A DNA stretch of 64,000 bases from Yoonia sp034652275 (lineage in GTDB: Bacteria > Pseudomonadota > Alphaproteobacteria > Rhodobacterales > Rhodobacteraceae). Shown here piece by piece: positions 16,040 to 24,395 of this stretch. Where the stretch lies: positions 434,001-498,000 of the forward strand of contig NZ_JAXIWG010000003.1 of NCBI RefSeq assembly GCF_034652275.1, in the 5' to 3' direction. The notes beneath the pieces are model-generated. The model was not told the origin of the DNA. It saw nothing but the letters and a program-made list of their open reading frames with translations, and searched no databases. Made by a program: the position numbers and the translations under genes. Every line of letters begins with the position of its first letter. The first letter of the stretch is position 1.

Positions 16040-16056
16040 GCGCATACTTTCCATAT

Positions 16057-16084
16057 TGGTCAGATCACATGACCACATTTTGCC
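16057..16084 (-). promoter_or_regulatory. Operator candidate upstream of the GntR gene
   Basis: On the minus strand GGCAAAATG, then TGGTCATGTGATCTGACCA: an inverted repeat TGGTCA-N7-TGACCA ending 17 bases before the start codon. Against the glcD site (33367-33393), 15 of 19 operator bases match and GGCAAAAT is shared. Position between promoter and start fits repression. Confidence 0.7.
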
Positions 16085-16100
16085 TGCCGTGATCAAACGA

Positions 16101-16127
16101 AAAGGGGCCGCGTCATGCGGCCCCTTT
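16101..16127 (-). terminator. Intrinsic terminator of the OmpA-like lipoprotein gene
   Basis: AAAGGGGCCGC / GCGGCCCCTTT, an 11-bp perfect stem with a 5-base loop, followed in the minus direction by TCGTTTG. It lies 20 bases after the stop. Confidence 0.85.
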
Positions 16128-16147
16128 GCAGGTGGATAGCCCGAAAA

Positions 16148-16804
16148 TCAGTTCGGGGTGATGATGATTTCCACGCGGCGGTTCAACTGACGGCCTTCGG
16201 CGGTGGCATTCGATGCGATCGGCTGGTTCAGGCCAGCACCGATCGACCGGATACGGGCCGAGGACACGCCACCGCTGCGCAGAACGGCGGCAACTGACTG
16301 CGCGCGACGCTCGGACAGATCCTGGTTGAATGCGGCGGAGCCGACGTTGTCGGTGTGGCCGATCACGTTGACGGTCGAGTTGGGGTAGTTGTTCAGCGAC
16401 CGCGCCACGATCAGCAGGTCGTTCTGGGACTGTGCCGACACCTGGGTGCTGTTGGTTGCGAACAGCAGGTCCTGCGACAGCACGACGACAAGGTTGTTGC
16501 CGTTGTTGGACACGCCCACGTCGTTGCGCAGCGCGCGGCGCAGTTCTTCGGCCTGACGGTCGAGGCTGCTGCCGATCCCGCCGCCGACGCCTGCACCCAG
16601 TGCCGCACCGACCAGCGCCGCACGGTTGCGTTCGCGCACTGTGCCGTCGCCGCCGACGATGGCGCCTGCAGCCGCACCACCCAGTGCGCCGATCAGTGCA
16701 CCCTGACGGGCGTTTTCGCCCTGATTGGGCATTCCGGGGTCACACGCTGCCACGAGCAGAACAGAAGAGGCGGCAATCGCGAGCGGAAATTTCGAAAAGA
16801 TCAT
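16148..16804 (-). CDS. OmpA-family lipoprotein with glycine-zipper segment (YiaD-like)
   Basis: A 218-residue outer-membrane lipoprotein. The signal peptide ends in a lipobox LVAAC with Cys21. Residues about 38-85 are glycine-zipper-like (ALIGALGGAAAGAIVGG and GAALGAGVGGGIGSS). The C-terminal OmpA domain, which anchors to peptidoglycan, has NVIGHTDNVGS, DLSERRAQSVAAVL and a closing LNRRVEIII. Start ATG 16804 gives the signal peptide. It is followed by a terminator. Role: envelope integrity; a more exact function is not readable. Confidence 0.9.
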   Translation of the reverse strand: MIFSKFPLAIAASSVLLVAACDPGMPNQGENARQGALIGALGGAAAGAIVGGDGTVRERNRAALVGAALGAGVGGGIGSSLDRQAEELRRALRNDVGVSNNGNNLVVVLSQDLLFATNSTQVSAQSQNDLLIVARSLNNYPNSTVNVIGHTDNVGSAAFNQDLSERRAQSVAAVLRSGGVSSARIRSIGAGLNQPIASNATAEGRQLNRRVEIIITPN

Positions 16805-16893
16805 GACAGTGATTCCATTACTATGAGTGCGCAGACCTGCGCTGTTTACACGCTCTCTTATGCCAACAAGCGTGATGCTATCCAATAACGCTT

Positions 16894-17769
16894 TTACAGG
16901 AGCTTTGGTTCCAGAACTTTTTCGCCGGTCTGCGTGCCTGCGTCAATGCGCGCGGATTCCCATGCCAGCATCGCCCGTTTGACCGGCAAACCCCAGTGAT
17001 AACCGCCCAATGCGCCTGACTTGCGCAAGGCCCGGTGGCAGGGGATCAGCCAGCTGACAGGGTTGCGCCCGACGGCCGTGCCGACCGCGCGCACGGCTTT
17101 GGGGTTGCCGATGGCCCCTGCAATTTCTGCATAGGTCGTCACATGGCCCGAGGGAATCGCCAAAAGCGCCTCCCATACCTTGAGCTGGAACGGCGCGCCG
17201 ATCATGTGCAACCGCGTCTCGCCTGTCATACCAAGCGCGGCCTCGGCCCAGTCGCGCAAGGCAGCGGGGTTTTCGACGAATGTCGCCGAAGGCCAGCGGC
17301 TGCACAGATCTTCCATCGCGGCCTCAGTGCCGGTTTCGGTGGCAAAAGCCAGCCCGCAAATCCCGCGATCCGTCCCCATGACCAGCGCAGGGCCAAAGGC
17401 GCTGTCAAACCAGCCCCAGAAAATCGTGAGCCCCGCGCCGTCGCGCGCATAATCACCGGGGCTCATCGCCTCCCAGCGCAGGAACAGGTCATGCAGACGC
17501 CCGCTGCCCGACAGCCCGATGGCATGGGCGGTGTCCAGCGTGGTGAACCGTTCTCGCAACAGGGTCTTGGCATGCGACAGGGTCAGATATTGCTGATAGC
17601 GTTTGGGCGACACGCCGACCCATGATGAAAACAGCCGCTGGAAATGCGCAGGGCTCATCTGCATCTGCGCCGCCAGATCGGCCAGCGACAAAGGCGCATC
17701 ACCCGCCGCATCGATCAGCGCGATGGCGCGGCGCATGACGTTGTAATGATAGGTATCCATGTGTTCCAT
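16894..17769 (-). CDS. Ada-like methylated-DNA-protein cysteine methyltransferase with AraC domain
   Basis: A 291-residue fusion of an N-terminal AraC-type DNA-binding domain (about residues 10-105) and a C-terminal O6-alkylguanine-DNA alkyltransferase. The acceptor is Cys244 in the motif IPCHR. It lacks the N-terminal zinc module of E. coli Ada that senses methylphosphotriesters, so it may repair and regulate without that trigger. ATG 17769 or 17760 are both possible starts. It is divergent from nth with 94 bases between, a DNA-repair pair that could share a promoter region. Confidence 0.9.
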   Translation of the reverse strand: MEHMDTYHYNVMRRAIALIDAAGDAPLSLADLAAQMQMSPAHFQRLFSSWVGVSPKRYQQYLTLSHAKTLLRERFTTLDTAHAIGLSGSGRLHDLFLRWEAMSPGDYARDGAGLTIFWGWFDSAFGPALVMGTDRGICGLAFATETGTEAAMEDLCSRWPSATFVENPAALRDWAEAALGMTGETRLHMIGAPFQLKVWEALLAIPSGHVTTYAEIAGAIGNPKAVRAVGTAVGRNPVSWLIPCHRALRKSGALGGYHWGLPVKRAMLAWESARIDAGTQTGEKVLEPKLL

Positions 17770-17863
17770 ACCGCCGACCCTAGTGATTCCGCGCGCGCCC
17801 CGCGACCCGAATATTGCGCATCCTGCGCTTGCCCAGCCGCAAAGGGCGTTGCATACCAAAGTC

Positions 17864-18508
17864 ATGGCAAAGCAGCTTGATTATCATTCCATCCGCGCGA
17901 TCTTTGCGCGCTTTCAGGCCGCCGAGCCCGAGCCGAAAGGCGAGCTTGAGCATGTGAACGCCTATACGCTGGTCGTAGCCGTGGCCCTGTCGGCGCAAGC
18001 GACCGACAAAGGCGTGAACAAAGCCACGCGCGCGCTGTTCGCAGTCGCTGACACACCGCAAAAGATGCTGGATCTCGGGCTGGACGGCGTGACCGAACAT
18101 ATCAAGACGATCGGTCTTTTCCGCCAGAAGGCCAAGAACATCATCAAGATGAGCCAGATCCTTGTCGACGATTTCGGCGGCGAGGTGCCCAATTCCCGCG
18201 CCGCCCTGCAATCTCTGCCCGGCGTGGGGCGCAAGACTGCCAATGTCGTGCTGAACATGTGGTGGGGCCAGCCCGCGCAAGCGGTGGACACGCATATCTT
18301 TCGCTTTGGCAACCGCAGTGGTGTTGCACCGGGGCGCGATGTCGATGCGGTTGAACGCGCGATTGAAGATCACATCCCCGCGGATTATCAGCTGCACGCG
18401 CATCACTGGATGATCCTGCACGGGCGCTATGTCTGTGTCGCACGCAACCCCAAATGCGGTGTCTGTCTGATCCGCGATCTCTGTCTCTTTGAGGAAAAGA
18501 ACCTATGA
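17864..18508 (+). CDS. nth: Endonuclease III
   Basis: A 214-residue bifunctional DNA glycosylase/AP lyase that removes oxidised pyrimidines. The helix-hairpin-helix is LPGVGRKTANVVLN with catalytic Lys124; Asp142 lies in VDTHIFR. The [4Fe-4S] ligands are Cys191, 198, 201 and 207 (C-x6-C-x2-C-x5-C). ATG 17864 is the family start; the longer frame from 17759 is antisense to the Ada-like gene. The stop overlaps adenosine kinase as ATGA. Confidence 0.96.
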   Translation: MAKQLDYHSIRAIFARFQAAEPEPKGELEHVNAYTLVVAVALSAQATDKGVNKATRALFAVADTPQKMLDLGLDGVTEHIKTIGLFRQKAKNIIKMSQILVDDFGGEVPNSRAALQSLPGVGRKTANVVLNMWWGQPAQAVDTHIFRFGNRSGVAPGRDVDAVERAIEDHIPADYQLHAHHWMILHGRYVCVARNPKCGVCLIRDLCLFEEKNL

Positions 18509-19497
18509 AAAAGTATCAGGTTGTCGGCATCGGCAATGCCATGGTCGATGTGCTGGCGCGTGCCGACGACGGATTTCTGGACACCGCTGGCGTGCAAAAA
18601 GGGATCATGCAACTGATCGACATGGACCGTGCTGTGGCCCTTTACGACCGGATCGGTCCGGCCAAGGAGATCAGCGGCGGGTCGGCGGCCAACACCATCG
18701 CGGGGATCGCGCAACTGGGCGGGCGCACCGCCTATGTCGGCAAGGTCAAGGATGACCAGTTGGGCGCGATCTTCGCCCATGACCTGCGCGCGCAAGGCGC
18801 CGATTACGCGACCCGCCTGGCGCCAAAGACCGAAGTGGCCGAAACCGGACGCTGCATCGTGATCGTGACGCCGGATGGCGAGCGGTCGATGAACACCTAT
18901 CTCGGCGTGACCGAATTCCTGTCCCCCGACGATATCGACGAGGCCCAGATGGCCGATGCCGAGTGGATCTACCTGGAAGGCTACCGTTTCGACGGCCCCG
19001 ACAGCCATGCGGCCTTCGCCAAGGCGATTGCTGCCTGCAAGGGGGCGGGCGGGCGCGTGTCGATCACCCTGTCAGACCCGTTCTGTATCGAACGGCACCG
19101 CGATGCCTTTGCTACGATGATCCGCGACCATGTGGACTTGCTGTTCTGTAACCGTGCCGAAATGTTGTCGATGTACCAGACCACCGATTTCGAGGCTGCC
19201 TTGGCCCGTGCGGCGGCAGAGGTGGACACCGTGGCCTGCACCGACAGCGGCAACGGCGTGCATATCCTGTCGGGTGGTGCACGCTGGCATGTGCCTGCCG
19301 TGCCCACCGCTATCGTCGATGCGACAGGGGCGGGCGATCTTTTCGCGGCAGGGTTTCTTTGGGGGCTGACCGCAGGGTTCGATCTGGAAACCTGCGGCAA
19401 GATGGGCAATCTCGCCGCGTCCGAGGTGATCAGCCATATCGGAGCGCGGCCGGAAACCGATCTCAGGACGCTGTTTGCAGAACACCGGCTGCTTTGA
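18505..19497 (+). CDS. PfkB-family carbohydrate/adenosine kinase
   Basis: A 330-residue ribokinase-like kinase, most similar by eye to bacterial adenosine kinases (adenosine + ATP to AMP + ADP). The N-terminal signature GGSAANT (58-64) binds the sugar. The C-terminal PfkB motif DATGAGD (272-278) has the catalytic Asp278 and the anion hole. Its ATG overlaps the nth stop (ATGA), so the two form an operon. The 3' end overlaps the convergent gene by 35 bases. Inosine or ribose specificity cannot be excluded. Confidence 0.88.
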   Translation: MKKYQVVGIGNAMVDVLARADDGFLDTAGVQKGIMQLIDMDRAVALYDRIGPAKEISGGSAANTIAGIAQLGGRTAYVGKVKDDQLGAIFAHDLRAQGADYATRLAPKTEVAETGRCIVIVTPDGERSMNTYLGVTEFLSPDDIDEAQMADAEWIYLEGYRFDGPDSHAAFAKAIAACKGAGGRVSITLSDPFCIERHRDAFATMIRDHVDLLFCNRAEMLSMYQTTDFEAALARAAAEVDTVACTDSGNGVHILSGGARWHVPAVPTAIVDATGAGDLFAAGFLWGLTAGFDLETCGKMGNLAASEVISHIGARPETDLRTLFAEHRLL

Positions 19498-20182
19498 GCC
19501 AGCGCCGGTCGAGCGCATCGATGGCAGCGGAATCGAAGCGCTCTTCCTCTTTCCAGTACTTGCCGGACGGGACGTAGTAGCCAAGCCGCGCTTCTTCGGC
19601 CAGTGCGGCCTCGGCTTCTGAACGCTCATAATGCAGTGGTTGCGCGATCGCTGCGGACTGCGGCGTGCTGCGCGGAAAAACCAGTCGGCTTTCGTCCTGC
19701 GACAGGTTGACGACAGCGCAGCCGCGCGACGCTGCCATGACCATGAACCTTGCCGATTTCGCCTCGAGCGAGCGTAGCGTGACATCGGCGCGCAACGGGT
19801 CGGCTGTGCCGGTGCCGTAGAAATGGGTCTGGCTTTGCGCGGGATAGACCATGTCGCAACCCATCATCGCGATGACACGCGGCCGGAGCGCGGCAAGCGC
19901 CCAATAGCCTGCGGTAAAAGCCATCGTGCCACCGGCATAGACAAAGCCGCCCAGTTCGTTCTGCAAAGGCACATAGTCGGCGGCCCTGATGATCCGCTGC
20001 TCTGGTGCCAGCGCGCGCGGCATACGTTCGGCCGGAAAGTCATCAGGATGGATCAGGTCGTCCCAATCGGTACGCACTGCCCAGGCATTGTTGATCGCAA
20101 CGATGCGGTCGAACGGGTGGCGCGGCCAGTCACGGGTCTCGACAACATTGGGGCCGCTGCCCAGCACCAGAACAACCGACAT
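19463..20182 (-). CDS. Unknown Rossmann-like protein, possibly glycan-related
   Basis: A 239-residue cytoplasmic protein that I cannot place in a named family. It begins MSVVLVLGSGPN, a nucleotide-binding-like strand-loop. Further conserved-looking pieces are FDRIVAINNAW, DDLIHPDDFP, GGTMAFTAGYWAL, RVIAMMGCDMVYP and THFYGTGTADPL. This layout recalls DUF115-like or sialyltransferase-like folds, which use CMP-sugars, but the resemblance is weak. ATG 20182 is chosen over 20188 because GGGG then sits at a better distance. It lies next to a sulfotransferase and a GT14 enzyme, which favours a role in surface glycans. Confidence 0.7.
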   Translation of the reverse strand: MSVVLVLGSGPNVVETRDWPRHPFDRIVAINNAWAVRTDWDDLIHPDDFPAERMPRALAPEQRIIRAADYVPLQNELGGFVYAGGTMAFTAGYWALAALRPRVIAMMGCDMVYPAQSQTHFYGTGTADPLRADVTLRSLEAKSARFMVMAASRGCAVVNLSQDESRLVFPRSTPQSAAIAQPLHYERSEAEAALAEEARLGYYVPSGKYWKEEERFDSAAIDALDRRWLKAAGVLQTAS

Positions 20183-20254
20183 CGCCATTTTCCCCGTTGC
20201 ACCCGATGGTTGGCAGATAAGGCGGCGCGTGCCGTTGTCGAGAAAAACTTTGAT

Positions 20255-20287
20255 GCCTCCGGCGGGGATATTTGGGCTCGGAAGATG
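20255..20287 (+). repeat. Dispersed mini-hairpin element, copy B
   Basis: Identical over 33 bases to copy A at 7420 and to copy G at 53139 (reverse). Preceded by AAAAACTTTGAT, an extension also present at copy F (50381) and partly at copy G. Confidence 0.9.
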
Positions 20288-20425
20288 AAAAGATAACCGC
20301 CACCCGATGCGTCAGTCGCCCGGCGCTGCACAAAAGGTGACGGCATCTTCGTCGGCGGTCATCGGCATCCCTGCCTGTACCGCGCGATGATCGTGCCGGA
20401 TTAACCTTAAAATCTCATTAATTTG

Positions 20426-20488
20426 CATCTTCCGAGCAAAAATATCCTCGGGGGTGAGGCGCGCCAGCGCCGAGGGGCAGATAGCCCC
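20426..20488 (-). repeat. Variant element, copy C, with terminal GGGGC stem
   Basis: Read on the minus strand directly after the sulfotransferase stop: GGGGC-TATCT-GCCCC stem (20488-20474), then CGGCGCTGGCGCGCC, then CCTC-ACCCCC-GAGG, ATATTTTTG and CTCGGAAGATG. The first part is terminator-like, so the element probably forms the 3' end of the sulfotransferase mRNA. Confidence 0.7.
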
Positions 20489-20489
20489 C

Positions 20490-21311
20490 TTACCGCCCCA
20501 GCTTGGCATGCACCTCGTCGAGGTCAATCTCGCCCACGGGCATCTTGTTGGCCGGATTTTCGAAATCGTATTTGAACAGCCGGAAATCGCGTTTGTAGAT
20601 TTCATAGACCAGATGCATCGACAGATCGTCGAAATAGTCCTCGACCGGATGCAGCCGCTTGGGGCCATGCCCTTCACTTTCGTTAAAGCGCGGGATGCTG
20701 GCGAGGTCGATCGCATGGGGCCGCTCGGTCCGGTCCAGCACCTCCTGCATGCCTTCGTCGAACCTCTCGGTCCAGAAGATGTGATCGTAGCGCCCGCCGT
20801 TGGCGATATAGGTCGCGATATGGCCGGACATGGCGGACCAGTGGATGTCGGGGTCCATCGGTTTGCGCCAGCGGATCGTGTCGCGGGCGAACAACAGAAA
20901 GCGCCGGAAGCTCTTGATCTGGTCGAAGGCGAAACCATCCGCCGGATTGCCCACATCGATCCCGTATTTCTGGATCAGTTGCGGGACGAGGTTCCCGCGA
21001 TAGTAATTGCCGTTGCGCTGCACGCCGCAGATCTTGTCGAAGAAGGACGACAGGATGCGGGTATAGGGGTTGCGCACGCAGGTGAAGGCATAGCTTTTAT
21101 GCGCCAGCACATTGTCGCGGATCGGTTGCTGGCTGTCCTCCAGCGCCCATTTGTGCAGGCCCGACTTTGCGTCATGAATGTCGCCGTCGAAGAACGTGCC
21201 GTGATCGGAATAATACATGATCTGTCCGATGGTCGAACAGGCGCATTTCGGCACCACGCGGTAGACCATGCTTTCGCTGGTGGTCATCCAGATTCCGGGG
21301 AAATTGGCCAC
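20490..21311 (-). CDS. PAPS-dependent sulfotransferase family protein
   Basis: A 273-residue protein like the sulfotransferase-2 (carbohydrate sulfotransferase) family, which transfers sulfate from PAPS to sugar hydroxyls. The 5'-phosphosulfate loop is PKCACSTI (21-28) and the 3'-phosphate motif is FTCVRNPYTRILSSFF (about 76-91), with Arg80 and Ser89 in the expected places. The start is GTG 21311, with AAGGAG 7 bases upstream; the ATG at 21353 lacks one. It is divergent from a GT14 glycosyltransferase 122 bases away, so a sulfated surface glycan is a reasonable guess. The acceptor is unknown. Confidence 0.8.
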   Translation of the reverse strand: MANFPGIWMTTSESMVYRVVPKCACSTIGQIMYYSDHGTFFDGDIHDAKSGLHKWALEDSQQPIRDNVLAHKSYAFTCVRNPYTRILSSFFDKICGVQRNGNYYRGNLVPQLIQKYGIDVGNPADGFAFDQIKSFRRFLLFARDTIRWRKPMDPDIHWSAMSGHIATYIANGGRYDHIFWTERFDEGMQEVLDRTERPHAIDLASIPRFNESEGHGPKRLHPVEDYFDDLSMHLVYEIYKRDFRLFKYDFENPANKMPVGEIDLDEVHAKLGR

Positions 21312-21433
21312 GAAGATGCTCCTTTGCGGCAAGATGATCCAGCCTTGCCACATAAAGGCAAAGAAACCCTGTCATTTCAACGCATCTTCGCGCTAAGACG
21401 CGACAAAGCCGCTTCTGGAACGATCTGATCATC

Positions 21434-23011
21434 ATGGCACGTATCGCGTTCATCCTGCTTTGCCACAAGGACCCTGAGGCCATTCTGGATCAGGTGACAC
21501 AGTTGACGGCTGCAGGCGATTATGTGGCGATCCATTTTGATGCCTCGGCTGCAGCCGCTGATTACCGCCGGATCGCAGCTGGGCTGGCGGAGAATCCCAA
21601 TGCGACTGTCGTCAAGCGTCGTGTCCGTTGCGGCTGGGGCGAATGGAGCCTGGTGGACGCCACCTTGCGCACATTGCAGGTGGCATTGGATACCTTCGAC
21701 CGCGCGACCCATTTCTACATGCTTTCGGGCGATTGCATGCCGATCAAATCCGCCCGCTTCGCGCACCGGTTTCTGGACGAGCACGACAAGGATTTCATCG
21801 AAAGCTTCGATTTCTTCAACAGTGACTGGATAAAGACCGGCTTTCGCGAAGAACGGCTGATCTATCGCCATTACTTCAACGAGCGCAGCCAGAAACGCCG
21901 ATTCTACACGGCCTTCGCCCTGCAAAAGCGGTTCAATATCACCCGCCCCGTGCCATCCGGTATCGACGTGATGATCGGCAGCCAGTGGTGGTGCCTGCGG
22001 CGCCGCAGCGCCGAGGCGGTGCTGGATTTCACCCGCCAGCGCCCTGATGTGACGCGCTTCTTTCGCACAACATGGATTCCTGACGAGACTTTCTTTCAGA
22101 CCCTCGTGCGCCATCTGGTGCCCGGCCGCGAGATCGAGAGCCGCACGCTGACGTTTCTGATGTTCAGCGATTACGGTATGCCGGTGTCGTTCTATAACGA
22201 TCAGGAGGATCTGCTTCTGGCGCAGGACGCGCTGTTCGCGCGCAAGATCAGCCCCGACGCGATAGGGCTGAAAAGGGCGCTGGGCGCGCTTTATGCCAGC
22301 GACCGGACGGATTTCACGATCTCGAACGAGGGCCGCACCCTGTTCAAGTTCCTGACCGAAAGGGGCCGCACTGGCCGCCGTTTCGCGCCGCGATTCTGGG
22401 AGGCGGAAACAGCAATCGGGGCCGGACGTGCCTTGCGGATCATCGTGTGCAAGAAATGGCATGTCGCCAAACGACTGGCCGAAGCGATCCGCCGCCACAC
22501 GGATATTCCGGCCTTCGATTACCTGTTCAACGAAGAAAACACCCCGCTTCCAGATATGGGGGGCATCGAAAAGTCGCTGGCGAAACGTGGCAGGCATCGC
22601 CGTGCCTTCATGCGGATGCTGCTTGATCATGAAGGGACCGACCAAGCCGTGATCTGTCTGGATACATCCAGCCTTGATCTGATCGCCGATTTCCATGCCG
22701 ACCGCGCCGATGTCCGCCTGCTCGAGATCGAATGCGCACTCGGCGACGACTATCTGATCGGCCATGCGATCCGCGTGGGATTGGCGGGGCCGCAGACGTC
22801 GTCCGGCACTTTCGCCCGCTTGCTGCCCACGATCCGGCGTGACATGATGCATGAACGCGACGCGATCCGCGATGCCCGTTTCAAGAATGCCGGCCGCCTG
22901 CGTGAAACCGCGACCGAGGCCGAAAACGCCGCAGCGATCGCGGCGTTCCTTGAAGTGGATAACGCGACCGCGCTGGCGCTGGCGCAGACGCCGCACCTGT
23001 TTGTCGATTGA
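21434..23011 (+). CDS. GT14 beta-GlcNAc-transferase-like glycosyltransferase with DUF5928 region
   Basis: A 525-residue protein. The N-terminal part (about 1-250) matches the core-2/I-branching glycosyltransferase family: MARIAFILLCHKDP start, HFDAS (34-38), and FYMLSGDCMPI around 95-104. In animals this family builds GlcNAc branches. The C-terminal part (about 260-525) corresponds to what I know as DUF5928, found in Rhodobacterales. No signal peptide or membrane segment is seen, so it should act at the cytoplasmic side. It is followed after 9 bases by a HIT protein and is divergent from a sulfotransferase. Confidence 0.82.
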   Translation: MARIAFILLCHKDPEAILDQVTQLTAAGDYVAIHFDASAAAADYRRIAAGLAENPNATVVKRRVRCGWGEWSLVDATLRTLQVALDTFDRATHFYMLSGDCMPIKSARFAHRFLDEHDKDFIESFDFFNSDWIKTGFREERLIYRHYFNERSQKRRFYTAFALQKRFNITRPVPSGIDVMIGSQWWCLRRRSAEAVLDFTRQRPDVTRFFRTTWIPDETFFQTLVRHLVPGREIESRTLTFLMFSDYGMPVSFYNDQEDLLLAQDALFARKISPDAIGLKRALGALYASDRTDFTISNEGRTLFKFLTERGRTGRRFAPRFWEAETAIGAGRALRIIVCKKWHVAKRLAEAIRRHTDIPAFDYLFNEENTPLPDMGGIEKSLAKRGRHRRAFMRMLLDHEGTDQAVICLDTSSLDLIADFHADRADVRLLEIECALGDDYLIGHAIRVGLAGPQTSSGTFARLLPTIRRDMMHERDAIRDARFKNAGRLRETATEAENAAAIAAFLEVDNATALALAQTPHLFVD

Positions 23012-23020
23012 GGAAGACCG

Positions 23021-23383
23021 ATGACCTTTGACTATGACGACCAGAATATCTTTGCGAAAATCCTGCGCGGGGAAATCCCCAACCAGACGGTTTATGAAAA
23101 CGACCATGCGCTGGCCTTCAACGATATCAACCCCCAAGCGCCCGTGCATGTGCTGGTGATCCCCAAGGGGGCCTATGTCAGCCTTGACCATTTCGCGCGC
23201 GATGCGTCACCTGCCGAACAGGCCGCTTTCATGCAGGCCGTGGCCGAGGTTTGCCGTCTGACCGATGTGGCGCAAGGGTTCCGCGCCATCGCCAATGCCC
23301 GCACCCATGGCGTGCAGGACGTGCCGCATTACCACCTGCATATCATCGGCGGGCGGCAATTGGGGCGGATGCTGCAAGGCTGA
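23021..23383 (+). CDS. HIT-family nucleotide hydrolase (HinT-like)
   Basis: A 120-residue histidine-triad protein. The triad HYHLHIIG places H103, H105 and H107 around the nucleotide phosphate. The N-terminus DDQNIFAKILRGEIP and the segment HVLVIPKGAYVS are typical of HinT, which hydrolyses adenosine phosphoramidates. It lies 9 bases after the GT14 gene and ends 2 bases before the stop of the convergent ABC gene. Confidence 0.93.
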   Translation: MTFDYDDQNIFAKILRGEIPNQTVYENDHALAFNDINPQAPVHVLVIPKGAYVSLDHFARDASPAEQAAFMQAVAEVCRLTDVAQGFRAIANARTHGVQDVPHYHLHIIGGRQLGRMLQG

Positions 23384-23385
23384 TG

Positions 23386-24309
23386 TCACGATGTCAGTGA
23401 CAGGAACACGTCTTCGAGGTCAGCCTCGCGGCTTTGCACGTCCTTGATGATGATCCCCGCCTCGCGCACCAGTGACAGGATCGCATCGGCAGGGGTCGCG
23501 CCTGCGCTGTAGGTAAAGCTGAGCCGCCCGTCGTCATGCGCCTGTCCGGTGATCCCCGCTGGCAGGGCGGGCAGGGCGGCGGCCTGCGTCGGCGTGATGA
23601 CCAGTGTCTTGCTGTCGAGCCGCCCCAAGAGGTTGGCGGTGCTGTCGCGGATCACCACAGCGCCGTGGTTGATGATCGCGATCTCGTCGCACATTTCCTG
23701 CGCTTCTTCGAGGTAGTGGGTCGTCAGGATGATCGTCATGCCCTGCTGGTTCAGCTTGCGCACATTGTCCCAAAGCATGTTGCGCAGCGCGATATCGACC
23801 CCAGCGGTTGGTTCATCGAGCACAAGGATCTGGGGGCTGTGGACCAGCGCCTTGCCCAGCAAAAGCCTGCGCCGCATCCCTCCCGACAATGAACGTGCAT
23901 AGGCGTCCGCCTTGTCGGTCAGCCCGATCAGATCAAGGATTTCGGCGGTCCTGCGCTGCGATTTCGGCACACCGTAAAGCCCCGCCTGCACGTCCAGCGA
24001 CCCCGCGGGCGTGAAGAACGGGTCAAGATTCGGCTCCTGCGGCATGATCCCGATGGCCGCGCGCGACTGGCGCGGGTTCTTGTCCTGATCGAAGCCCCAG
24101 ATTTTCACCGATCCGGCCGATTTCACCACCAGCCCTGCCAGAATGTTGATCAGCGTCGATTTGCCCGCCCCGTTCGGCCCCAGCAGGCCAAAGATCGTGC
24201 CGCGCGGGATCGCCAGGTCGATGCCCTTCAGTGCCTCATGCGCGGGTGCGCGGGCGGTGGCGGCATAGGTTTTGCGCAGGCCCGTGATTTCGATGGCATT
24301 GTCGGTCAT
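23386..24309 (-). CDS. ABC transporter ATP-binding protein (ABC-2 type)
   Basis: A 307-residue ATPase subunit. Walker A is GPNGAGKST (44-52), the signature LSGGM (141-145), Walker B ILVLDEPTAG (161-170), and the H-loop THYLEEAQEM. The C-terminal extension of about 90 residues is like that of YadG/CcmA-type exporters of ABC-2 systems. No permease gene adjoins it, so the partner must lie elsewhere. It is divergent from a small zinc-ribbon gene, with 86 bases between. Confidence 0.9.
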   Translation of the reverse strand: MTDNAIEITGLRKTYAATARAPAHEALKGIDLAIPRGTIFGLLGPNGAGKSTLINILAGLVVKSAGSVKIWGFDQDKNPRQSRAAIGIMPQEPNLDPFFTPAGSLDVQAGLYGVPKSQRRTAEILDLIGLTDKADAYARSLSGGMRRRLLLGKALVHSPQILVLDEPTAGVDIALRNMLWDNVRKLNQQGMTIILTTHYLEEAQEMCDEIAIINHGAVVIRDSTANLLGRLDSKTLVITPTQAAALPALPAGITGQAHDDGRLSFTYSAGATPADAILSLVREAGIIIKDVQSREADLEDVFLSLTS

Positions 24310-24395
24310 GCTGGTCTTTCCCCTGTGTCGCGGCTGCGGTATAGGGTGTCACATAAGGCGGGCGGCGCCCCGCGGCAATCAGACAGGCAAGATCC

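Larger units (their letters stand above)
20183..20489. other. 307-base gap holding two inverted repeat-family copies
   Basis: The gap has copy B on the plus strand (20255-20287) and a variant copy C on the minus strand (20426-20457) facing each other across about 138 bases, plus a GGGGC-AGATA-GCCCC stem at 20474. A 38-codon minus-strand frame (20312-20428) starts at the ATG of copy C; it has no Shine-Dalgarno other than the element itself. Confidence 0.6.

Noticed and set aside
21377..23191. Long minus-strand frame antisense to the GT14 gene
   Set aside because: Shadow of a gene with GT14 motifs and a good start.
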